From: Deltaproteobacteria bacterium
GTDB lineage: Bacteria > Desulfobacterota > Desulfobacteria > Desulfobacterales > C00003060
Length of the DNA stretch: 8,356 nucleotides
Assembly: GCA_019309245.1 (NCBI GenBank)
Contig: JAFDGP010000101.1
Location: 1 to 8,356, forward strand
Reading direction: 5' to 3'
Shown here: positions 1-6,213 of the stretch, piece by piece
Layout of the letters: the number at the start of each line of letters is the position of its first letter
How positions within the stretch are numbered: the first letter of the stretch is position 1
Program-made: the position numbers and the translations under genes
Notes under the pieces: generated by a model
The model's input: the letters and a program-made list of their open reading frames with translations, nothing else
Databases searched by the model: none
What the model was told of the DNA's origin: nothing

Positions 1-1707
1 CGCATTCACGCTCGAGCCGTTGCCGTTGACCAGCTCATAGGACCCTGTGCTTTGGTGGTTGTTGTAAACATTGTTATAGTTCACCACTGAACCGTTTCCC
101 GCGGTAAGCTCCAGGCCGTTTGACCCGTTTTCGTGTATGTCGTTTTTCAAAATCACCGCCGGCGATGTCGCCTGACAGATCACACCCGCCTGGGTGTTGC
201 CGTAAACCGCATTTAATGTTACCACCGCACTCATGGTATCGCTGTTGGCCCGCTGGCAGACAATACCGCTGCCGCCGTTGTCATAGACAAGGTTGTTGCA
301 GACCTCAGCGCTCATGGTGCTCCGATAACGCCGGTTGCACCAGATGCCCGTGCCCGTGTTGTCATGCGCCTCGTTTGCGCTGACCAATATCTCAGTGGTG
401 TAGTTCTGGTACGAATAACTGTCACAATAAATCCCCGTGGTGGCATCGTGTACCGTGTTGCCCGTCACATCCACCTGCAAAGAACTGTACTCATTGTAGG
501 TATAGATCCCCGGGGCCCCGCTTCCCGTGCCGTCTATGGCGTTTGCCTCGATCACAAACACCGACTTGGGCTTGTTCGTGTAATTGTTGCGGGCATAGAT
601 GTAGATGCCCCGGCCTGAATTGCCGCTTAATGTGTTGCCGCTTACCGTGCTCCGCATCCGCGAACGGTTGTACGGGTACAGGGAGATCCCGTCGCCGTTG
701 TTTCCCGTCACCGTTACATGGTCGATATCAACCTGGCTCTCAGCATAGTAATAGGTGTCCGCGTAGATCCCGTGGCTGCCGCTTCCCGTCACGCTCCCAC
801 CGGCAATATCTACATCCGTGGCACCATAATCGTGGGCGTAGACCCGAATCCCGTAGCTCGCACTGTTTGAAACCGTGTTGTCCGTAAACACCACATTGGC
901 CTGCTGGCCCACCGTATGACTGCTCGTAGAATCATAGGCCCGGATATACACCCCGTAACTGCCGCTGCCCTCAATCGTGTTGCCAGAAACCGTCATCGTG
1001 GCCACACCGTTGGTATCCCCAAATACCCGCAGACCGTCATTGCCGCAGCCCGTGATCGTGTTGCCCGAAATCGTCCCCGTCACCGTGCTGCCGGACCCAT
1101 ACGCATACGCATAAATGCCCACACTGTCGTTGTTCTCAAGGTCATTTCCGGTCAGCGTAACATCGACCTGCGCACCATTATAAGCATATACATAGAGGCC
1201 TGTTCCGGAGGTTTCGGCAACGCGCGTGTTCGTGATCGAGGCGGACTGCACACCGTTTTGAACCTGAAAATACACGCCTGCTGATGCGTGTTGGACAATG
1301 CAATGAGCCAGTTCCAGCGTCTTGACGCCAAGGCCCCAGGATACGCGAATCCCACCCCAGTCACCCTTGGCCGGCGAAGGTGCTGATGACCTGAAAGTGA
1401 TCTTGCTGCCCTCAGCGCCGACCGCAGACAAGGAACCATTCACGATCAACTCTGTCAGCCCGGGCGCCTCCCCGCCACCGGTATCATCGGCACCGGCCGG
1501 GAAGACGATCTCCGTGCCAGGCTCAATGGTCAGGGTCACCCCGACCGGTACGGTCACATCTCCCGTCAGTGTCACTGTACCGGACCAGGTTTCATCTCCC
1601 GGCAACGTCCCGGACGTGGTGGCGCTGTAAGAGGCCGTCACAGTGGTAAGAACAAGGGATATGGCTACCAACACCACCCAACCCAACTGCTTTCTGGAAA
1701 TCCTCAT
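1..1707 (-). CDS. Secreted right-handed parallel beta-helix repeat protein (C-terminus outside window)
   Basis: The frame is open for 569 codons from the ATG at 1707 to the window edge, with no stop, so the protein is incomplete at its C-terminus. Residues 1-29 form a signal peptide: basic start (RISRK), hydrophobic core at about 10-25, and likely cleavage near SYSA (26-29). Residues 50-69 carry the DVTVPxGVTLTIEPGT pattern that commonly caps secreted beta-helix proteins, followed by GSKITF (100-105) and GDWGGI (115-120). From residue 144 to the edge there are 16 rung starts of the form G-I/V/L-Y, mostly exactly 27 residues apart, with S/T-G-N-T turns between them (Pfam Beta_helix/PbH1 type). 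Tyrosine is very common (GLYVYAY, GIYAYAY). Such proteins are usually surface or exported polysaccharide-binding, lyase or adhesin-like proteins; no catalytic motif is recognisable here. The start is supported by GGAG six bases upstream. A sorting signal could lie in the missing end. Exact function is unknown. Confidence 0.9.
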   Translation of the reverse strand, partial: MRISRKQLGWVVLVAISLVLTTVTASYSATTSGTLPGDETWSGTVTLTGDVTVPVGVTLTIEPGTEIVFPAGADDTGGGEAPGLTELIVNGSLSAVGAEGSKITFRSSAPSPAKGDWGGIRVSWGLGVKTLELAHCIVQHASAGVYFQVQNGVQSASITNTRVAETSGTGLYVYAYNGAQVDVTLTGNDLENNDSVGIYAYAYGSGSTVTGTISGNTITGCGNDGLRVFGDTNGVATMTVSGNTIEGSGSYGVYIRAYDSTSSHTVGQQANVVFTDNTVSNSASYGIRVYAHDYGATDVDIAGGSVTGSGSHGIYADTYYYAESQVDIDHVTVTGNNGDGISLYPYNRSRMRSTVSGNTLSGNSGRGIYIYARNNYTNKPKSVFVIEANAIDGTGSGAPGIYTYNEYSSLQVDVTGNTVHDATTGIYCDSYSYQNYTTEILVSANEAHDNTGTGIWCNRRYRSTMSAEVCNNLVYDNGGSGIVCQRANSDTMSAVVTLNAVYGNTQAGVICQATSPAVILKNDIHENGSNGLELTAGNGSVVNYNNVYNNHQSTGSYELVNGNGSSVNA

Positions 1708-1713
1708 CTTTTT

Positions 1714-1717
1714 CTCC
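1714..1717 (-). promoter_or_regulatory. Ribosome binding site of the beta-helix gene
   Basis: On the minus strand GGAG lies six bases before the ATG at 1707. The frame opens there directly into a good signal peptide, which supports this start. Confidence 0.7.
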
Positions 1718-1919
1718 AGCAATGACAAAAGGCCCTCTAACGATCTTCTCTTAGCAATAATTCCTACAAGGACTGTTCATTTGCCGTTTATTCAATCCGT
1801 CAGGCAAAAAAGTGTTTTTTAGTGTTCAAGTCTTGCGCCAAAATGGCATTTAAAAACAATTCGATTTAAATTCAGATGGTTATTGAAATATCCATAAGGG
1901 AAGCGACCAATCAATTGTG

Positions 1920-1948
1920 AAAAAAAATACCAATTATTTGCAAATTAG
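1920..1948 (-). terminator. Possible weak intrinsic terminator downstream of the Lon-like gene
   Basis: Read on the minus strand, CTAATT and AATTGG can pair (one G-U pair) around a seven-base loop, and the hairpin is followed by TA and a run of eight T. The stem is short and AT-rich, so it would be weak, and it lies almost 190 bases after the stop codon at 2135. It could end the glgA-lon transcript before the beta-helix gene. Confidence 0.25.
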
Positions 1949-2090
1949 TTCTCAGAACGGAGAAATGGTGCCACATTCGGCAACTGCAAGCTCGCACACA
2001 AAGAGGATCGGAAAGGCGTTGTCGAAAGGGACCCGATACCCGCTTGAAAGGACAGCAGATGAAGCTTGCTGCTTGGTGGTGGTAGGTGTC

Positions 2091-2119
2091 TTTTTACCTG
2101 TCGTGCCGGACTTTGTCAA
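2091..2119 (-). promoter_or_regulatory. Possible sigma-70-type promoter for the beta-helix gene
   Basis: On the minus strand a perfect TTGACA (2114-2119) is separated by 17 bases from TAAAAA (2091-2096), a four-of-six match to TATAAT that lacks the conserved final T. It lies just after the end of the Lon-like gene and would give a leader of about 380 bases for the beta-helix gene. It also sits upstream of the weak terminator candidate, so the two proposals conflict unless that hairpin acts as an attenuator. This is a pattern match only. Confidence 0.2.
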
Positions 2120-2134
2120 GGTTGGATACCGCGA

Positions 2135-4549
2135 TCATTGTTTGTCGGCCTTTTCCTTTGCAAAGTCCCGGGCCTTTTCGGCGAATTCCCTTAGCCGGTC
2201 ATCAACCCGGCGAAACAGGGTCCCCTTGGCATAGGTGCCGCTCTTGAGCCTTTTTCCGGCCCGCATGCCGGTCAGGATCTCAATGCCCTGTTCCACCGTT
2301 TTGATGGGATAGATATGGAACCGCTTTTTGGCGACCGCGTCCACAACCTCTTGTTTGAGCATGAGGTCCTTGACGTTTTTCCGCGGAATGATCACCCCCT
2401 GCTCGCCGGTCAACCCCTTATGCCTGCAGATATCAAAAAATCCCTCAATCTTTCGGGTCACACCCCCCACGGGCTGAATCTCTCCTTTCTGGCTCACAGA
2501 ACCCGTCACCGCGATTCCTTGACAGATGGGTACATCGGCCAGTGCGGAAAGCAGCGCAAACAACTCCGTGCTCGACGCGCTGTCTCCGTCCACCATGCCG
2601 TAGGTCTGCTCAAAACACAGGCTTGCGCTCAGGGCCAGAGGCCTGTCTTGGGCAAAGTGCTCCCGCAGGTAGCTGCTTAAGATGATCACCCCTTTGGTGT
2701 GAATGTTGCCGCTCAGACGCGATTCCCGGTCGATGGTAATTACGCCGTCTTTTCCGATCGACACGTTCGCCGTGATCCGGCCGGGTCTGCTGAACACGTG
2801 GTCGCCGGTCTGTAAAATGCTCAGCCCGTTGACCTGCCCCACCTTCCGGCCCTCGGTCTCAACCCAAAAAACGTCTTTTTTGATCAGTTCCTGAATGCGC
2901 TCTTCCAATAGGTTTGACCGGTATCGTTTCTTCTCGATCGCCTTTTCTACATGACTGGCGCGAATCTGTTTCGCATTGGCAAGCCCCGCCCAGTAATTCG
3001 CCTCCTTGATGATGTCTCCGATCGCGCCGAGCCGCAGGGTGATCTTATCCCGGTTTCCAGTCAACTCCATGCTGTATTCAATCAGCCGGGCCATGCCGGT
3101 ACGATCCACATGCCGGAGGTTTTCCTCCTGGCAAAACCGGGCGAGGCATTCGATGGACTCTCGAACACTGGCCTTGGTGCGGTCTGTTTGGTCATCAAGG
3201 TGGGCCTTGATCTTGAACATCTGCTTGAATCGATCGTCATACAAGTAGAGCAATTCATAGATATAGGGATCTCCGGTGACCACCAGCTTGACATCCAGGG
3301 GAATGGGCTCGGGCTTCAAGGTTCGGGTGGTAATAATCCCGTACATCTCCCCGAGGTCCTCGATCTTGACCTCCTTGTGCCTGACCGCCCGCTTCAAGGC
3401 CTCCCAGGAAAAATACCATTTCAGGATATCGGTCGCCTTGAGAACCAAGTAGCCCCCATTGGCCTCATGGACCGCGCCGGGCTTGATCATGGTAAAGTCC
3501 GTGATCAAGGCTCCGTACACGGCCTCTTTTTCAATCCGCCCGAACAGCGCCGGATAGGTCGGGTTGGAGGTATAGACCACCGGGGCGCCTTTTGCATCCG
3601 CGTTGTCTATCAGGACATTGACCCGGTAATTGTTCAAGACCGGAGGCCAGAGCATACCGGGGATCGGAGGATGAGGCGGTTTTTCCTCTTTGGGTTTCCG
3701 AAAATCGCCCATGTGCTCCAGCACATCGCTCTTTACCGCTTCCAGGTATTCAATGACATGGGGATGGGCCTTGAATTTCTGAAAAATCGGCTGCATCTGC
3801 CTGCCCACAACGCCGAGGGCCACCTTCTCATCCATTTTTTCAAGCTGTTTCCTGAATGCGGCCTCCAGGTCGTTGATTTCGGCCATGGACTGGTTCATCT
3901 CTATAGACAGGTGATCACCCCGATCCCGCAACGCCTTTTTCTGCTTCGGGGTATAGTTGGCCAGCTCCTCGGGAGGGATCACCTTGCCGTCTTTTCCCGG
4001 AATAATGGAGACCCCTTGAGGGTCCATCTGCAATAAAAATCCCTCCTTTTCAACCCGCGTCCTGAGCGCGTCGATGATCTTGCGGCGCTGGTTCTCGAAC
4101 TCCTGTCGCAAGACCTGAGACTTGTACCGGTAGTCATCCGTATTAAAGGCCGCACGGATGGCACCCTGAAGCCCATGAATAAAGCCCTCCATAGCCTTTT
4201 TCAGCACCGTGGCCCACCCGCCCGGGAGCCTGAGTGCCCGGGGCTTGTCGGGTTCCTTGAAATTGTGAACGTAGCACCAGTCCGGTGGGGCTGGGTGCTT
4301 TTTCGCCACCTCTTCCAAAAACGACCTGGCAATATAGGTGGCACCGGTGTCGGTCCTGCCGGCCACATAGATGTTGTATTCAGGATCATCCATACCGATG
4401 CCGAACCGAATGGCTTCGATCGCCCGGTGTTGTCCCACCACACCGCGGGAGACCGGACACAGTTGTTTTGTGGAATGAACCGGCAGGGTCTTGGGATCAA
4501 TCCGAAAACGCAAATCCTTTGTCGATAGCTCGCGAAATTGCCTGGGCAT
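2135..4549 (-). CDS. LonB-like AAA/Ser-Lys protease (ATP-dependent protease La family, COG1067 type)
   Basis: Predicted cytoplasmic protease of 804 residues, typical for the long LonB-like bacterial family. Order: N-terminal region and degenerate AAA core with P-loop-like GRTDTGAT (64-71); a charged helical insertion (about 140-290); the second AAA part with HEANGGYLVLKA (361-372), WEALKRAVR (382-390) and VVTGDPYIYELLYLYD (423-438); an AAA lid; and the Lon proteolytic domain (about 565-780). The catalytic serine is Ser657 in GDSASS and the lysine is Lys700 in GVTRKIEGFF, 43 apart as in E. coli Lon. The Walker A lysine is alanine (Ala70), and lysine (Lys371) stands where Walker B aspartate is expected, so ATP hydrolysis is doubtful; AAA_32-type members with lost P-loop residues are known. 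The frame is open upstream to 4768, inside glgA, but the ATG at 4549 has AGGAG seven bases before it and begins the conserved sequence. It lies 37 bases after glgA, probably in one operon. Confidence 0.93.
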   Translation of the reverse strand: MPRQFRELSTKDLRFRIDPKTLPVHSTKQLCPVSRGVVGQHRAIEAIRFGIGMDDPEYNIYVAGRTDTGATYIARSFLEEVAKKHPAPPDWCYVHNFKEPDKPRALRLPGGWATVLKKAMEGFIHGLQGAIRAAFNTDDYRYKSQVLRQEFENQRRKIIDALRTRVEKEGFLLQMDPQGVSIIPGKDGKVIPPEELANYTPKQKKALRDRGDHLSIEMNQSMAEINDLEAAFRKQLEKMDEKVALGVVGRQMQPIFQKFKAHPHVIEYLEAVKSDVLEHMGDFRKPKEEKPPHPPIPGMLWPPVLNNYRVNVLIDNADAKGAPVVYTSNPTYPALFGRIEKEAVYGALITDFTMIKPGAVHEANGGYLVLKATDILKWYFSWEALKRAVRHKEVKIEDLGEMYGIITTRTLKPEPIPLDVKLVVTGDPYIYELLYLYDDRFKQMFKIKAHLDDQTDRTKASVRESIECLARFCQEENLRHVDRTGMARLIEYSMELTGNRDKITLRLGAIGDIIKEANYWAGLANAKQIRASHVEKAIEKKRYRSNLLEERIQELIKKDVFWVETEGRKVGQVNGLSILQTGDHVFSRPGRITANVSIGKDGVITIDRESRLSGNIHTKGVIILSSYLREHFAQDRPLALSASLCFEQTYGMVDGDSASSTELFALLSALADVPICQGIAVTGSVSQKGEIQPVGGVTRKIEGFFDICRHKGLTGEQGVIIPRKNVKDLMLKQEVVDAVAKKRFHIYPIKTVEQGIEILTGMRAGKRLKSGTYAKGTLFRRVDDRLREFAEKARDFAKEKADKQ

Positions 4550-4556
4550 GCTTTTG

Positions 4557-4561
4557 CTCCT
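4557..4561 (-). promoter_or_regulatory. Ribosome binding site that decides the start of the Lon-like gene
   Basis: AGGAG on the minus strand, seven bases before the ATG at 4549. The longer open frame (to 4768) would overlap glgA by 182 bases, and its extra 73 residues (rich in Pro, Arg, Ser and Cys) look like a shadow translation of glgA. The short start is therefore preferred. Confidence 0.75.
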
Positions 4562-4586
4562 CTGACAGGCTAAAATCAAATGATGG

Positions 4587-6068
4587 TCATTGGCGCGAAT
4601 GTTCGCGCCTCCGGGCGACCTTTTCATACAATGCCGCATACTTGCGGGCGGGCTCGTCCCAGGAAAAATCGGCCTGCATGGCGTTTTGCACGACGGTCGC
4701 CCAGGCCTTCCGGTTATTGAACACGCGCACAGCCCTGGTGATCTGTTCCAGAAAGGCCCCCGCGTCAAAGTCCGTAAACTTAAAACCGGTCCCGTGGCCC
4801 GTCACCGGGTCGAACCCGCTCACGGTATCCTCCAGGCCACCCGTGGCCCGCACGAGCGGAATGGTCCCATATCGCAAGGCATAGATCTGGGTCAGGCCGC
4901 AAGGCTCGTACCGGGAAGGGGCGAGAAAGATATCCGCACCGGCCATGATCCGGTGGGCCAGCGGTTCATCGAATCCGATTCTGACCGCGATGTTTTCCGG
5001 ATACTTTTCTCTATAGGCATCCAGGGGAGCCCGAAACGCACTCCCTCCCGAGGCCAGCACCACCAACCCCGCATCAAGCCCGACCAGGGCTTCGATCACC
5101 TCCAGGAGCAGGTCGTAACCCTTTTGAACCGTGAGGCGGGAAACCAGGGCAAACAGGGGCCGGGATATCAGGCTGTCGCGCAGCCCCATCTCCCGGATAA
5201 GGGCCAGCTTGCAGATGGATTTGCCGTCAAGATCTGCGATGCCATACGGCGCGGCAATGTGGGGATCGGCGGTTGGATTCCAGTCTCCATAATCCACGCC
5301 ATTGAGAATACCGGACAAGTCCGCGGCTCTTTGGGCGAGAATACCTTCCATCCCCATGCCATACTCAGGGGTCTGGATCTCCCGAGCATATGTGGGACTG
5401 ACTGTGGTGACGGCGTCCGCATAGAGAATCCCCGCCTTCAACAGGCTGATCTTTCCCCAATACTCGACCCCGGCCGGATGAAACGTGCCGGCTGGCAGAC
5501 CGGACGCAGGCAGAAGCTCCGGGGGAAAAATTCCCTGGTATCCCATATTATGGATCGTAAAAATCGAACCCGTGCGGGACAAAAAGGGATCCGCGGCATA
5601 AAGAGTCTTTAGGAACGCCGGGACCGGGCCGGTCTGCCAGTCGTGACAGTGTATGATATCGCACTCAAACCCAAGAGCCCTTGCAAAAAGCAAGGCAGCC
5701 CGACTGAAAAACGAAAACCGTTCCAGATTATCCGAGTAATCTCCATTACCCGAGGTATACAGATGGTCTCGATCGAAAAACGCGTCTCTTTCAATAAAAT
5801 AGACGATCCCGTCATCCTTGGCCCGGGTCGCCCGAACATTACAAGTGAGATTCTCGCCTCCCGTGGGCACCTCAAGCCCGCTCAAAACGGTTTCCGTGGG
5901 CACCTCTTTTTCCCGGACCGTGCGATAATAGGGAAGGGCCACCCTGACGTCTATGCCCAGCCTGCGCAATGCCCCGGGCAGGGTCCCCGCCACATCAGCC
6001 AATCCCCCGGTCTTGGCATACGGCGTTACTTCCGGCGAAAGAAAAAGGACCTTTAATGCCTTCTCCAC
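4587..6068 (-). CDS. glgA: Glycogen synthase (ADP-glucose type, GT5)
   Basis: Transfers glucose from ADP-glucose to the non-reducing end of an alpha-1,4-glucan (EC 2.4.1.21) in cytoplasmic glycogen synthesis. The 493 residues match the usual bacterial length of about 480. The N-terminal Rossmann domain holds the substrate-binding KTGGLADV (19-26), the HCHDWQTGPVP stretch (140-150) and TIHNMGYQGIF (171-181). TVSPTYAREI (222-231) and GILNGVDYGDWNP (253-265) follow. The C-terminal domain has SRLTVQKGYDLL (310-321; Arg311 and Lys316 are the conserved pair) and PSRYEPCGLTQIYALRYG (384-401), with the conserved Glu388, then ATGGLEDTV. The start codon is GTG, three bases after a perfect AAGGAGGT; this spacing is rather short, but no better start is present. 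The 37-base gap to the Lon-like gene suggests cotranscription. No glgB, glgC or glgP lies in the window. Confidence 0.97.
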   Translation of the reverse strand: MEKALKVLFLSPEVTPYAKTGGLADVAGTLPGALRRLGIDVRVALPYYRTVREKEVPTETVLSGLEVPTGGENLTCNVRATRAKDDGIVYFIERDAFFDRDHLYTSGNGDYSDNLERFSFFSRAALLFARALGFECDIIHCHDWQTGPVPAFLKTLYAADPFLSRTGSIFTIHNMGYQGIFPPELLPASGLPAGTFHPAGVEYWGKISLLKAGILYADAVTTVSPTYAREIQTPEYGMGMEGILAQRAADLSGILNGVDYGDWNPTADPHIAAPYGIADLDGKSICKLALIREMGLRDSLISRPLFALVSRLTVQKGYDLLLEVIEALVGLDAGLVVLASGGSAFRAPLDAYREKYPENIAVRIGFDEPLAHRIMAGADIFLAPSRYEPCGLTQIYALRYGTIPLVRATGGLEDTVSGFDPVTGHGTGFKFTDFDAGAFLEQITRAVRVFNNRKAWATVVQNAMQADFSWDEPARKYAALYEKVARRREHSRQ

Positions 6069-6071
6069 GCC

Positions 6072-6079
6072 ACCTCCTT
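6072..6079 (-). promoter_or_regulatory. Strong ribosome binding site of glgA with a GTG start
   Basis: A full AAGGAGGT on the minus strand, three bases before the GTG at 6068. It fixes the start even though no ATG is present in the first codons. A 22-base palindrome begins 12 bases further upstream. Confidence 0.75.
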
Positions 6080-6090
6080 ATCGGCACACA

Positions 6091-6112
6091 TCATCAAATC
6101 GCGATTTGATGA
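6091..6112. promoter_or_regulatory. Perfect 22-base palindrome upstream of glgA
   Basis: The half-site TCATCAAATCG is followed at once by its exact reverse complement, with no mismatch over 22 bases. It lies 22 bases upstream of the glgA start codon and 12 bases before its Shine-Dalgarno sequence. It could be an operator for a dimeric regulator, or in RNA a nine-base-pair hairpin with a CGCG loop near the ribosome binding site. There is no T-run after it in either direction, so it is not a standard intrinsic terminator. The cognate regulator is unknown. Confidence 0.5.
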
Positions 6113-6142
6113 CAGATCCGGACGAGCTGGAACCAACTTTAT

Positions 6143-6213
6143 CACGAAAACACGAATGGACGAGAACACGAAAGCCTCAATGTCTTTTATTTCGAGCTTT
6201 CGTGTTTTCGTGG
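6143..6213. repeat. Inverted repeat cluster of CACGAAAACACGAA units
   Basis: Three related units lie within 71 bases. CACGAAAACACGAA (6143-6156) and a variant CGAGAACACGAAAGC (6161-6175) lie in one orientation, and the inverted copy GCTTTCGTGTTTTCGTGG (6196-6213) faces them. The third unit can pair with the first over 14 perfect bases, or with the second over 16 positions with one G-T wobble, giving two competing hairpins. The inverted copy directly abuts the glycerate kinase stop codon (6214-6216). Motifs of the CACGAA-ACACGAA kind are recalled as common intergenic repeats in environmental bacterial genomes; that is memory, not a search. No T-run follows, so a role as a normal terminator is not supported. 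Confidence 0.7.

Larger units (their letters stand above)
1708..2134. other. AT-rich intergenic region between the Lon-like gene and the beta-helix gene
   Basis: These 427 bases hold no convincing gene. The part from about 1740 to 1960 is clearly richer in A and T than the flanking coding sequence, with A and T runs such as 1806-1820 and 1920-1927. It is the upstream region of the beta-helix gene and the 3' flank of the Lon-like gene. A GTG-started plus-strand frame (1917-2234) crosses it but runs into the end of the Lon-like gene and has no well-placed ribosome binding site. I recognise no riboswitch, tRNA or small RNA. Confidence 0.6.

Noticed and set aside
960..1080. Regular short direct repeats that might look like a CRISPR array
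   Set aside because: The 81-base period is a multiple of three, the copies are degenerate, and they encode beta-helix rungs.
916..1284. Plus-strand open frame opposite the beta-helix repeats
   Set aside because: It mirrors the repeat codons of the minus-strand gene, whose 569-codon frame has a signal peptide and regular repeats.
1825..1840. Possible sigma-54 promoter (TGGC then TTGA on the minus strand)
   Set aside because: The conserved GC of the -12 element is missing (GA), so the match is too poor to claim.
2054..2080. Short hairpin CAGCA/TGCTG after the Lon-like gene as terminator
   Set aside because: The stem has five base pairs and there is no T-run after it on the minus strand.
1917..2234. 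Plus-strand open frame of 105 codons in and beyond the intergenic region
   Set aside because: It starts with GTG, its only purine-rich site is about 15 bases away, it overlaps the conserved end of the Lon-like gene by 100 bases, and it shows no family motif.
2951..4036. Long plus-strand open frame opposite the Lon-like gene (361 codons)
   Set aside because: It lies fully antisense to a gene with clear conserved motifs, and its sequence shows no domain; it is a product of GC-rich codon use.
4550..4768. N-terminal extension of the Lon-like frame by 73 residues up to the ATG at 4768
   Set aside because: It would overlap the end of glgA by 182 bases, has composition typical of a shadow frame (many Pro, Arg, Ser, Cys), and the ATG at 4549 has a good AGGAG site and starts the conserved part.
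4590..5612. Long plus-strand open frame opposite glgA (340 codons)
   Set aside because: Antisense to conserved glycogen synthase motifs, with no recognisable protein features.
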